A stretch of 47,209 nt of DNA from JBQKLI01 sp012798975 (GTDB lineage: Bacteria > Bacillota > Clostridia > Tissierellales > Peptoniphilaceae): NCBI RefSeq assembly GCF_052116305.1, contig NZ_JBQKLI010000017.1, positions 1 through 47,209 of the forward strand. Reading direction: 5' to 3'. A program made the position numbers and the translations under genes. This document shows, piece by piece, positions 16,135 through 23,868 of the stretch. Position 1 is the first letter of the stretch, and the number at the start of each line of letters is the position of its first letter. A model generated the notes under the pieces. That model searched no databases, was not told where the DNA came from, and saw only the letters and a program-made list of their open reading frames with translations.

Positions 16135-16968
16135 TTATCTCCTTTTATCTTCCATTTCTTTTTTTGCAGCACATCCGGCATGCAGCATTTCTTTTAACAT
16201 TTCTTCTTCTTCTTTTTCGATCGCATCGGCGTAGCTCTCCAGCTGACTGCTTATTCTTCGTATTTCTCTGCAGAGATTATCTTTGTTCTTAAAGAAAAGC
16301 TCTGTCCACATCTCTGCGTCTAGTGTTGCAACCCGAGTCAAGTCCCTTAAACTATCCGCAGAAAATCCGTATTCCTCGTTGTGGCTTGGAGACTGGACAT
16401 AGGAATTTGAAACTACATGGGCAAGCTGAGACGTATACGCGATGATGCGGTCATGTTCACAGCTGTTGGAATAAACAATTTTCTTAAACCCGATTTCTCG
16501 AAAAAGAGGCTCTAATCTTTTACCTAAACCTTTTGAAGTTTCATTTTCCACAAAGATCATAGATGCTTTATCATACAGCTCAGGCAAAGAGCGGTCATAG
16601 CCGCCTCGTTCTCTGCCCGCCATAGGATGGCCTCCCAGATATGAAAACTGATATTCTTTTGCAAGAGGAAGAATTTCCTCCTCCAGCACTCTTTTTACTC
16701 CGCAGAGATCTAAGAGGGTTCCTCGTATATTTTCCTTGTTTTTTTTCACAAAATCAACAGCTGCCCCAGGTCGTACTGCTAAAAGAATCAGCTCGCAGCT
16801 CTTTATATTTTCCTGATTTAACTCTTCCTGTATTATCCCTTCTGCTAATGCAGCTTCCATCGTGCTTTCATTTGTATCAAATCCTAAAACTGTATGAGAA
16901 GAAATCCGATGAAGCGCCTTGGCAAAACTTCCTCCGATCAGCCCCAGTCCTAAAATACCGACTTTCAT
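16135..16968 (-). CDS. tyrA: Prephenate dehydrogenase
   Basis: Oxidatively decarboxylates prephenate to 4-hydroxyphenylpyruvate, the precursor of tyrosine. In 277 residues the Rossmann motif ILGLGLIGGSFAKAL (4-18), the catalytic His of LGGHPMAGRERGG and the all-helical C-terminal domain with YTSQLAHVVSNSY and LRDLTRVA are clear. There is no ACT domain, unlike the longer Bacillus TyrA, so feedback control at this enzyme is uncertain. It begins at the base after the aroF stop codon. Confidence 0.95.
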   Translation of the reverse strand: MKVGILGLGLIGGSFAKALHRISSHTVLGFDTNESTMEAALAEGIIQEELNQENIKSCELILLAVRPGAAVDFVKKNKENIRGTLLDLCGVKRVLEEEILPLAKEYQFSYLGGHPMAGRERGGYDRSLPELYDKASMIFVENETSKGLGKRLEPLFREIGFKKIVYSNSCEHDRIIAYTSQLAHVVSNSYVQSPSHNEEYGFSADSLRDLTRVATLDAEMWTELFFKNKDNLCREIRRISSQLESYADAIEKEEEEMLKEMLHAGCAAKKEMEDKRR

Positions 16969-17982
16969 TTATGAAAGCTCTGCCAGTGCATCGTGAAGCT
17001 TGAAAATTTTCTTAGCCACATTATCGAAAGTCTCTGGTTTCAAGGACTGAGGACCATCGCATAAAGCATGTTCCGGATCGTTATGCACTTCGATGATCAT
17101 ACCATGAGCTCCTGCTGCTGTTGCTGCTAACGATAAAGGCTCTACCATTCTGCTCATTCCTGCTGCATGGCTTGGATCGATAATAACAGGAAGATGTGTT
17201 TCTTCTTTTAAAACCGGAACCGCTGAGATATCAAGGGTATTTCGAGTCATTCTTTCGAAGGTACGGATTCCTCTTTCGCAAAGAATGACGTTTCGGTTGC
17301 CGCCAGCCATAATATATTCAGCACTCATAATAAGCTCTTGGTACGTAGCAGAAAGTCCTCGTTTTAAAAGAATCGGCTTGTCGATTTTTCCAAGTCGTTT
17401 TAAAAGTTCGAAGTTCTGCATATTTCTCGCTCCAACTTGAATAATATCTACATCATCGCATAATTCCAATTGTGAAGACTCCATAATCTCTGTAACGATA
17501 GGAAGACCTGTCTCTTTTTTTGCGGCTAGCAGAAGCTCGATTCCTTCGGCTCCCATTCCTTGGAATGCGTATGGCGATGTTCTCGGTTTGAATGCTCCCC
17601 CTCTTAGGATCGTAGCTCCTGATTTCTTAACAGCTTTCGCCACTTCGATAATCTGCTCTTTTGATTCTACAGAACACGGACCGGCAATGACTGTAAAGTT
17701 GTTTCCTCCGATTTTTGTTCCATTTTCTAAAGTAATCACTGTATCCTCCGGATGAAATCTTCTGTTTGCTTCTTTGTACGGCTCTTGAATTCTCTTCACC
17801 GCTTCAACAATCTCTAAAGCATTGATCAAACTTGCATCAATCTTCGTTGTGTCTCCTACAAGTCCCAAGATCGTAATATTTTCTCCTACAGTAGGTCTAA
17901 CTTCCACCCCTTGGTTTGTCAACCATTCTTTTAATCGAGCTACCTGTTCTTTGTCTGGGTTTTGTTTTAATTTGATAATCAT
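16969..17982 (-). CDS. aroF: 3-deoxy-7-phosphoheptulonate (DAHP) synthase with N-terminal regulatory domain
   Basis: Condenses phosphoenolpyruvate with erythrose 4-phosphate, the committed step of aromatic synthesis. The 337-residue protein has a ferredoxin-like N-terminal domain (about 1-67). In Thermotoga maritima this domain binds Tyr/Phe for feedback inhibition. The TIM-barrel follows: VIAGPCSVES (98-107), LRGGAFKPRTSPYAFQG, IQVGARNMQNFELL, LKRG and IDPSHAAGM. This is the type Ibeta family. The first enzyme of the operon; ATG at 17982 with AGGAGG before it, about 26 bases downstream of an attenuator. Confidence 0.96.
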   Translation of the reverse strand: MIIKLKQNPDKEQVARLKEWLTNQGVEVRPTVGENITILGLVGDTTKIDASLINALEIVEAVKRIQEPYKEANRRFHPEDTVITLENGTKIGGNNFTVIAGPCSVESKEQIIEVAKAVKKSGATILRGGAFKPRTSPYAFQGMGAEGIELLLAAKKETGLPIVTEIMESSQLELCDDVDIIQVGARNMQNFELLKRLGKIDKPILLKRGLSATYQELIMSAEYIMAGGNRNVILCERGIRTFERMTRNTLDISAVPVLKEETHLPVIIDPSHAAGMSRMVEPLSLAATAAGAHGMIIEVHNDPEHALCDGPQSLKPETFDNVAKKIFKLHDALAELS

Positions 17983-18004
17983 AATTGTATCCTCCTAGTT
18001 GATT

Positions 18005-18045
18005 TTAAATAAATAAAGCTCCCAAAACGGCTGTTTTGGGAGCTT
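18005..18045 (-). terminator. Attenuator terminator in the leader of the aromatic operon
   Basis: On the minus strand AAGCTCCCAAAAC pairs perfectly (13 bp) with GTTTTGGGAGCTT across a 4-nt loop (18016-18028 with 18033-18045) and is followed by TATTTATTT. It stands between the Phe/Tyr leader peptide and aroF. An upstream segment inside the leader (GCTTTTTTGGG, 18113-18123) can pair with CCCAAAACAGC (18030-18040) at 10 of 11 positions, which would break the terminator. A second upstream segment (AGCTTTTAC, 18145-18153) can pair with GTAAAGCT (18121-18128), masking the antiterminator. Confidence 0.88.
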
Positions 18046-18069
18046 CTAATAGACTTAATTTTTCTGTAA

Positions 18070-18189
18070 TTATATACCAATCTCAGAATAATTTAAATGT
18101 CTATGCATGCAACCCAAAAAAGCTTTACCATAAAAATAAGTAAAGTAAAAGCTAAAATAAAATTGTGCAAAAGACATTAGGTTTTTCAT
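18070..18189 (-). CDS. Phe/Tyr-rich leader peptide of the aromatic operon
   Basis: A 39-residue reading frame starting MKNLMSFAQ. Residues 10-20 read FYFSFYFTYFY: nine of eleven are Phe or Tyr, and there is no Trp anywhere, matching an operon that makes Phe and Tyr but holds no trp genes. The ATG at 18189 has AAGGAG eight bases upstream. A second in-frame ATG at 18231 also has an AGGAG site and would add 14 residues. Ribosome stalling at these codons would cover the first strand of the protecting hairpin and free the antiterminator. A possible promoter lies at 18274-18302 (TTGATA, 17 bp, TTTATG on the minus strand). The function is inferred from this arrangement. Confidence 0.85.
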   Translation of the reverse strand: MKNLMSFAQFYFSFYFTYFYGKAFLGCMHRHLNYSEIGI

Positions 18190-18364
18190 AACAATTTCTC
18201 CTTGTTTTCTAAGATGAATTAATAATAACATAATTTCTATCTCCTGCCTAGAAAATACTTTAACACTTAAAAGCATAAAATGAATTGGTTATTTATTATC
18301 AATTTGGAAAGTCTATTTTCCAATGTTTTAAAAGCTTTTTAGACTTGTTACATTTTTTTAATAA

Positions 18365-20134
18365 TTAAGAAACCGGCTCTTCTCGATTTAAAATAATCTG
18401 ATTCCATCTCCAATTTCTTGTCTCTCCATCCGGATATGTATCTTCAAAATGATCTACTCGTTTATTAATCACAGAGTACTGATCTCTGTAATACAGAGGG
18501 ATTACCGGCGTTTCGACCGTCATAATCTGATGAAATTCTCCATAATTGGCATTTCTCTTGTCGAAATCGAAGCTTTCCCGGCTGCTGATTCTGTTTAAAT
18601 TCTCTTCCAGTTCCTCTGTGGAAAATCTGGGATAATTATATTCTGAATTTTTTCCGTAATAAAGTGAAGGATTCGGATTTTGTGTCAGTCCCCAAGTAGC
18701 TTGATACACATCTATCGCTGGATCATCGTCTTTTAAACGATTGTATAAATCCTGAAATTCTAAAGGCTTCCCATCTGTCAGGATTACATTTAAACCGATC
18801 TCTTTCCAAGCTCCGATATAGTAGGCTGCTAATTCTTCAGAAAGATATCCATCCTCTGCCAGTGCAAAGGATATACTCAAAGGATTCCCCTCTGGATCTT
18901 CTCTATAGCCGTCTGCATCTATATCTTTATACCCTGCATCCTCTAGAAGCTGCTTTCCATTTTCTGGATTATAGGGGAATCCTGGAGGATTTTTAGGAGA
19001 AAGATTTTCATACATGGGAAGAATCAGTGAATTCCCCGAAGATCTTAAATCTCTAAAAAATTCTGCAGCTACTTTTTCCCGGTCGATGGCATAAGCCATA
19101 GCTGTTCTAAGATTTCCATTAGCCATCTTGCTGTTCGAATCTGTCTGAACCTCTATTTCTTCTTCTCCTGTTAATTTTCCTAGTTTAAAACCTAAATACG
19201 TATAAGTAAGATCTTGTTTTTTCAGTATGGAATAGTTTGTATACTTTGAAACTTGAGAGTATAAAGTAGGATCAAGTCCTTCTATATAATCAAACCTCCC
19301 CTGATCTAACGCCGCTAAGGTTTCAATGGGTTTCATCCACTCAAACTCTACCCCTTCTAAAGAAGGTTTCCCTGCCCAAAAATGCTCATTCGCTTTAAAA
19401 ACAATCTTTTCTTGTGGAATAATCTGGGATATAGAAAAAGGACCTGCTGATAGAGGACTGACACGCACAACTTCTGAATTCGGAAGTTCTGTTATGGATA
19501 CCCCCTCCATCTGCTTAGAAGGAACAGGTTCCGTTAAGACCCCTTCCCCCCACAATATATCGGGAGAAAACTCCTTGTAGCTTATAATAATCGTATTCTC
19601 GTCTGGTGTACGGACACCGGATATCCTTTGCGCTTCTCCTGCATGATACTCTTCCATTCCTCTAATATTTTTCATTGCATCGTCGTATCTAAGACCTGTA
19701 TAGTCGGGATGTCCTATAATTTCATAAGCATAGGCAAAATCTTTTGACGTAACCTTCGATCCATCGGACCATTTAAATTTATCGCTTAAAATCTCCATCT
19801 TCAATGTTCCATTTTCCGTATTCGGTTCAAAGGACAGTACTTCAGAAGATTTATACTCTAGATCTTCTCCCCTTTCCAAAGAACCGTACATTGTATCCTC
19901 CATGATTTTCCAATCCATAGGGTTTTCATAATACAAGTAGGAAAAAACACCGTCGAAAGAAGTCTCGCCGCTTAAGCCGACTTTAAAAACCCCTCCAGGA
20001 ACGGGTTCCCCGGAATGGCTGACGACTCCTTTCTTTCCTTCTTCCACTATTTCAGCTGTTTCTTGGTTTTCTCTGCCGCAAGCTGCTGCAAAAAGAAGGA
20101 TTACTGCTGTACACATCAGAAATATTTTCTTCAT
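18365..20134 (-). CDS. Oligopeptide-type ABC transporter substrate-binding lipoprotein
   Basis: A 589-residue extracellular solute-binding protein of family 5 (OppA/DppA/NikA). The signal peptide and lipobox (LFAAAC, Cys19) anchor it to the outer face of the membrane. Family landmarks include the early sequence GGVFKVGLSGE, WSDGSKVTSKDFAYAYE (about 120-136), MAYAIDREKVA and, late in the protein, TPVIPLYYRDQYSVIN. No permease or ATPase gene is adjacent, so its transporter must be encoded elsewhere or shared. Peptides are the usual ligand, but the substrate cannot be read from sequence. Transcribed alone: a terminator lies upstream after the sugar kinase gene. Confidence 0.88.
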   Translation of the reverse strand: MKKIFLMCTAVILLFAAACGRENQETAEIVEEGKKGVVSHSGEPVPGGVFKVGLSGETSFDGVFSYLYYENPMDWKIMEDTMYGSLERGEDLEYKSSEVLSFEPNTENGTLKMEILSDKFKWSDGSKVTSKDFAYAYEIIGHPDYTGLRYDDAMKNIRGMEEYHAGEAQRISGVRTPDENTIIISYKEFSPDILWGEGVLTEPVPSKQMEGVSITELPNSEVVRVSPLSAGPFSISQIIPQEKIVFKANEHFWAGKPSLEGVEFEWMKPIETLAALDQGRFDYIEGLDPTLYSQVSKYTNYSILKKQDLTYTYLGFKLGKLTGEEEIEVQTDSNSKMANGNLRTAMAYAIDREKVAAEFFRDLRSSGNSLILPMYENLSPKNPPGFPYNPENGKQLLEDAGYKDIDADGYREDPEGNPLSISFALAEDGYLSEELAAYYIGAWKEIGLNVILTDGKPLEFQDLYNRLKDDDPAIDVYQATWGLTQNPNPSLYYGKNSEYNYPRFSTEELEENLNRISSRESFDFDKRNANYGEFHQIMTVETPVIPLYYRDQYSVINKRVDHFEDTYPDGETRNWRWNQIILNREEPVS

Positions 20135-20147
20135 CTCATTCCCCTAT

Positions 20148-20186
20148 AAAAAGAGTCTCCTCCTCAAAACAAGGGGAAACTCTTAT
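20148..20186 (-). terminator. Terminator after the PfkB-family gene
   Basis: Minus-strand stem AAGAGT...ACTCTT with a CCCCTTGTTTTGAGGAGG core, followed by TTTTT, just upstream of the binding-protein gene. It separates that gene from the PfkB gene. Confidence 0.75.
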
Positions 20187-20190
20187 ATGC

Positions 20191-21123
20191 CTAAAAAATA
20201 TCTGTAGAAGAATCAATCTTGTTGATTTCCACTTTCTCAATCATTTCTTCAATCTCTGGTCTTTTCGCCATATCTCGTGTAAATGCGGTAGCCGCTCCGC
20301 AGGCTATAGCTACCCGATAAGCTTCTACAGGATCCGACAATCTAATATAGGTCGCAATAAAACCGGCGATCATCGCTTCCCGAACCCCTTCCGAATTCAC
20401 ATACTCTCCCGTAATCCGAAGACCGTGGTACGCTTTATCCTTCGTGAAGAGAATGGACCCTCTGCCCTCTACCGGCGAAATCAAATAATCTACCCCTTGA
20501 TCAAGGATGATCTTTGCGTATTTATGAAGGTCAGAAGGATTTTTGATTTCTACTCCAAGCATTTTTTCTATCATCTCGTGGTCTGCGACGATGAGCATCG
20601 GCCCTTTATCTAAAAGTTTTACCATCTCCTGAGGATATACATCCATAATAAATCGGGCTTTGTTTGCATTGCAGATAGAAATTACCCTGTCGTAAACTTC
20701 CTCTGTAATCGTCGGCGGAAGGGATCCTGACATAATCACAGTATCCCCTTCCTCTACACGGCTCATATAATATAAAAACTCCTGATACTCCATAACAGAA
20801 ACATTCGGACCCTTTGCATTGATCACTGTTTCTTCTTGTTTTAAGAGCTTTACATTTATTCTAGAATCATCATCTACGTGAATAAAGCCCCTTTGTATAT
20901 CTTCCCGTTCTAGCCAGTCTTCGATAAATTGACCTGTATAACCGCCGATAAATCCTGTCGCAACAGAAGGCATCCCCAGCTGTCTTAATACTCTGGAAAT
21001 ATTAATCCCTTTTCCTCCCGGAACTTTATAGTCGTTCGACATACGGTTCAATTCTCCAATAACCAGCTCTTCTAAATCCACAAAAAAATCCATTGAGGGA
21101 TTCAGGGTTACTGTATAAATCAT
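20191..21123 (-). CDS. PfkB-family sugar kinase homologue (1-phosphofructokinase-like) with altered active site
   Basis: A 310-residue ribokinase-fold protein of the 1-phosphofructokinase/tagatose-6-phosphate kinase group. The substrate half is well kept: TVTLNPSMDFFVDL at the start, KVPGGKGINISRVLRQLG (33-50) and the SGSLPP motif (132-137). The catalytic signature, normally NS.GAGDS with an essential Asp, reads NSEGVREAMIAGF (243-255): both glycine positions of the anion hole are changed and Asp is Glu. The nucleotide-side stretch ISPVEGRGSIL is also unusual. It may be a dead kinase with a binding or regulatory role, or an enzyme with changed chemistry. No fructose PTS gene is nearby. It lies 10 bases downstream of the zinc-ribbon membrane protein gene. 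Confidence 0.8.
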   Translation of the reverse strand: MIYTVTLNPSMDFFVDLEELVIGELNRMSNDYKVPGGKGINISRVLRQLGMPSVATGFIGGYTGQFIEDWLEREDIQRGFIHVDDDSRINVKLLKQEETVINAKGPNVSVMEYQEFLYYMSRVEEGDTVIMSGSLPPTITEEVYDRVISICNANKARFIMDVYPQEMVKLLDKGPMLIVADHEMIEKMLGVEIKNPSDLHKYAKIILDQGVDYLISPVEGRGSILFTKDKAYHGLRITGEYVNSEGVREAMIAGFIATYIRLSDPVEAYRVAIACGAATAFTRDMAKRPEIEEMIEKVEINKIDSSTDIF

Positions 21124-21133
21124 ATACTCCTCC

Positions 21134-22204
21134 TTAGCCGATTATATGCGGTGCCAATCCCACAATCAGCATTCTAAATATTGTACTGCCTACTAAAAAC
21201 ATCAGTATTGCCGTAATTAATCCTCCCCCGGCTGCAAGACCTAAAACCGCCGAATAATCTTTTTTATCAAATCTATTCCAGTGCAGAGACAATAATCCAA
21301 ATAATGCAGCTGCTGCCAATACGATAAACAAGATTGGATGAGCTCCTAAAGGTTTCGCCAATAAAATAGAATCTATCACCACTAGATAGTTTCCGATTAA
21401 ATAGATCACGAAACGAATCACCGCCATTAACATAGAGAGAATTAAAGAATATTTAAAAATCTCGTCTTTCAACGGCTTCTCCTGAAATCGGCTCTGCATA
21501 AAATATTGAGCCGCACTTAATGATACAAATGTGCTTAGTCCGTCAAATGCTGCTAAAAGAACGATCACAATATAGCTTCCTATAACACCTCTTTGTGCAC
21601 TAATGGATTTTTCGTAAAGAAATAATGGCATCAAGAGAAATACAGCAAATATAATGATCATAATTAAAAGCGCCTTATCGCTTGACAGCACTTTGTTCAC
21701 AGGTTTTGCAGTGCGCTTATAAAGTTTCTCCTGTCCCGCTAGAAGAGCTTTATAAGATTTTTTCCCCATTTTCTGAATCTTATTCAGAAAATTATTTGTT
21801 TTATATTTCGAAAAGAATCGGCTGAAGGCTGATTCTTTTTCTATAGTTTCTTCTTGAATTTCTTCTTCCGATTCCTTCTTTTCAAAATGGATTTTCGTTT
21901 TTTCCGACGGATCCAAACGAAAAATAGTTTCATCTATATTTTCTTCTGTTTCCTTAAAACCCTGAAGTTCATCCCGATATTTTGCTTCATACGGTATGTC
22001 TTCTTTTTTCTTATTTTCTTTTGACTTCTTCGTATTAAATATATCTTCAATCTGCATCGTTTTTCGTTCTTTTTTCGATACATTTGTTTTTTCCTTGTCC
22101 GCTAAACTATCCTTTAACCGAAGATAGCTCTCGATATCTTCTCCGCAATAAGGACAGAAATTAACATCTTCAGGGATTGATTTTCCGCAATTTGGACAAA
22201 ACAT
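21134..22204 (-). CDS. Zinc-ribbon membrane protein of unknown function
   Basis: A 356-residue protein beginning with a zinc ribbon (FCPNCGKSIPEDVNFCPYCG, two CxxC pairs, residues 2-21). A long charged, Lys/Glu-rich linker follows (about 30-170). Five or so hydrophobic segments fill the C-terminal half, from ALLIMIIIFAVFLLMPLFLY to LITAILMFLVGSTIFRML. The ATG at 22204 is preferred to one at 22210, because AAGGGGG lies at the right distance from the former. Such zinc-ribbon plus membrane proteins are common and mostly uncharacterised in Firmicutes. It probably shares a transcript with the PfkB-like gene, which begins 10 bases downstream. Confidence 0.8.
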   Translation of the reverse strand: MFCPNCGKSIPEDVNFCPYCGEDIESYLRLKDSLADKEKTNVSKKERKTMQIEDIFNTKKSKENKKKEDIPYEAKYRDELQGFKETEENIDETIFRLDPSEKTKIHFEKKESEEEIQEETIEKESAFSRFFSKYKTNNFLNKIQKMGKKSYKALLAGQEKLYKRTAKPVNKVLSSDKALLIMIIIFAVFLLMPLFLYEKSISAQRGVIGSYIVIVLLAAFDGLSTFVSLSAAQYFMQSRFQEKPLKDEIFKYSLILSMLMAVIRFVIYLIGNYLVVIDSILLAKPLGAHPILFIVLAAAALFGLLSLHWNRFDKKDYSAVLGLAAGGGLITAILMFLVGSTIFRMLIVGLAPHIIG

Positions 22205-22284
22205 AAACATTCCCCCTTATAAAATTATTATATCATACCACTTTCCCTTTTTCTTCCCGCCTAGTGATAGAAAGCAGTTTTCAT

Positions 22285-22312
22285 TTGAAAAATAACGCTT
22301 TTATGCTATAAT
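22285..22312 (+). promoter_or_regulatory. Promoter of the T-box leader and arylacetate-CoA ligase gene
   Basis: TTGAAA (22285-22290), 16-bp spacer, TATAAT (22307-22312) with an extended TG one base upstream. Transcription should begin near 22319, right at the start of the T-box stem. Confidence 0.75.
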
Positions 22313-22318
22313 GGACGA

Positions 22319-22558
22319 AATCGTTGATGGAGAGAAAACTCGCACGACCATTTTCAGAGAGCAAAGGGAAGCTGGGACTTTGCAATGGCAGCGAATCATA
22401 TGGACTTCGGAGAGAATCGGCGAAATGAAGTAGCCGGTTACGGAAACCTACCGTTATCTTGGAACAGTATGTTTGTACTTATAGAGTGGGTCTTTAGACC
22501 AACAAAGGTGGCACCGCAGTTTAAACTGTCCTTTTTAGAGGACGGTTTTTTTATTTTT
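22319..22558 (+). ncRNA. T-box riboswitch, predicted tRNA-Trp sensing
   Basis: The basal stem of Stem I pairs TCGTTGAT (near 22320) with ATCGGCGA (22415-22423 area). Inside are the AGAGAG loop (near 22358) and the distal CAAAG/CTTTG hairpin. The specifier-loop strand reads TGG ACTTC GGAG (TGG at 22401-22403), fitting the usual codon-A-pyrimidines-GGAG layout and giving a Trp codon. The T-box sequence is AGGTGGCACCGCAG (22506-22519). Its TGGC would pair with a GCCA acceptor end; bacterial tRNA-Trp has G at the discriminator position, whereas tRNA-Phe has A. A terminator (ACTGTCC/GGACGGT plus T-run) ends near 22558. A TTC (Phe) reading at 22405-22407 is possible but less well placed. Confidence 0.9.
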
Positions 22559-22569
22559 TGGAGGAAATT

Positions 22570-23823
22570 ATGGCAGCATATTCAGCTCACGAATTAAATG
22601 AAAAACAATTGGAAATTTTAAAAGAAAAACTTGGTACAATCCGAGAAAAAAGCCCATTTTACAGCAAAAAATATGAAGGTCTTGATTTACATATTGAAAG
22701 TTACGAAGACTTCAAAAACATTCCTTTTACCGAAAAAGGCGACCTCAGAGAGGCCTACCCCCTTGGACTTATGGCCTGCGAAGAAGAAAAGATTGTGCGC
22801 ATTCACTCTTCTTCCGGTACAACAGGTACTCCTGTCGTTATCCCCTATACTCAAAAAGATGTAGACGACTGGTCTATGCTCTTTGCCCGCTGTTATGAAA
22901 TCACAGGCGTTACTCCTATGGACCGTGTTCAAATTACTCCAGGCTACGGCTTATGGACTGCAGGGATCGGTTTTCAATTAGGAGCAGAACATCTAGGTGC
23001 TATGACCATCCCTCTAGGACCCGGAAATACAGAAAAACAGCTTCAGATGATGGAGGATTTTAAATCAACAGTACTCTGTTCGACTTCTTCTTACGCTCTT
23101 TTATTGGCAGAAGAAATCGAAAAACAGGGTATCAAAGAGAAAATCCATCTAAACAAAGGGCTTATCGGAAGCGAACGATGGAGCAAAAAGATGCGTAAAA
23201 GCATAGAAGATTCTCTCGGTGCTTCTTTATACGATATCTACGGTTTAACAGAAATCTACGGACCGGGTATCGCCATCAGCTGCGATGAAAACAACGGAAT
23301 GCATTATTTCAACGACTATCTGTTCTTTGAAATCATCGACCCGAAAACAGGAGAAATTCTTCCATTCGGAGAAACAGGAGAGCTTGTTATTACAACTCTT
23401 CACAAAGAAGGAGCCCCTCTTATCCGTTATAGAACCCATGATCTGACAAGATTCCTTCCAGATGAATGTCCCTGCGGATGCGAATTCCCCCGTATCGACA
23501 CCTTAGTCGGACGAACCGACGATATGGTTAAAGTAAAGGGTGTAAATATGTTCCCTGCACAGATCGAAGAGATCCTTCAAAAGGTCGATAATGTATTAAG
23601 CGAATATCAGATGATGATCGATCACTTAAACGGCAGAGATATCGTCACTGTATATTTCGAAACCGACGCTCAAGAAGGGGCTCACCGAAGCGAAGTGGAA
23701 AACAAAGTTCGCAAAATCTTCAAAGAACTGATCGGTATCACTATCGTACCGAAAGCAGTAGATCTTTGCGATCTGCCTCGAAGCGAGAAAAAGTCAACAC
23801 GAATCTTTGATAATAGATACTAA
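22570..23823 (+). CDS. paaK: Arylacetate-CoA ligase (phenylacetate-CoA ligase family)
   Basis: An adenylate-forming enzyme of 417 residues that couples phenylacetate or a related arylacetate to coenzyme A with ATP. Landmarks: the phosphate loop HSSSGTTGTPVVIPYT (about residues 80-95), SERWSKKMR, the YDIYGLTEIYGPG motif, and a zinc-site-like CPCGCEFPRIDTLVGRTDDMVKVKGVNMFP leading to the C-terminal domain (only the key positions are quoted). The ATG at 22570 follows GGAGG; the TTG at 22558 lies inside the terminator tail. It stands alone behind a T-box that seems to read tRNA-Trp. The true substrate may thus be indoleacetate, as in clostridial tryptophan oxidation; that is inference. Confidence 0.88.
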   Translation: MAAYSAHELNEKQLEILKEKLGTIREKSPFYSKKYEGLDLHIESYEDFKNIPFTEKGDLREAYPLGLMACEEEKIVRIHSSSGTTGTPVVIPYTQKDVDDWSMLFARCYEITGVTPMDRVQITPGYGLWTAGIGFQLGAEHLGAMTIPLGPGNTEKQLQMMEDFKSTVLCSTSSYALLLAEEIEKQGIKEKIHLNKGLIGSERWSKKMRKSIEDSLGASLYDIYGLTEIYGPGIAISCDENNGMHYFNDYLFFEIIDPKTGEILPFGETGELVITTLHKEGAPLIRYRTHDLTRFLPDECPCGCEFPRIDTLVGRTDDMVKVKGVNMFPAQIEEILQKVDNVLSEYQMMIDHLNGRDIVTVYFETDAQEGAHRSEVENKVRKIFKELIGITIVPKAVDLCDLPRSEKKSTRIFDNRY

Positions 23824-23828
23824 TATGG

Positions 23829-23864
23829 AAAAATCGGCTTTCTTTTTAGAAAGCCGATTTTTAT
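23829..23864. terminator. Bidirectional terminator between paaK and the CWB2 gene
   Basis: A perfect 12-bp stem AAATCGGCTTTC (23831-23842) / GAAAGCCGATTT (23849-23860), T-rich on both strands. It serves the two convergent genes. Confidence 0.9.
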
Positions 23865-23868
23865 ATCT

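Noticed and set aside
18304..18342. AAGTCTA...TAGACTT inverted repeat upstream of the aromatic leader
   Set aside because: Seven-base arms in very AT-rich DNA with a long loop; too weak to call a terminator or operator.
22385..22597. Plus-strand reading frame of 70 codons before paaK
   Set aside because: It lies within the T-box RNA and its terminator and overlaps the paaK start; the RNA structure explains the sequence.
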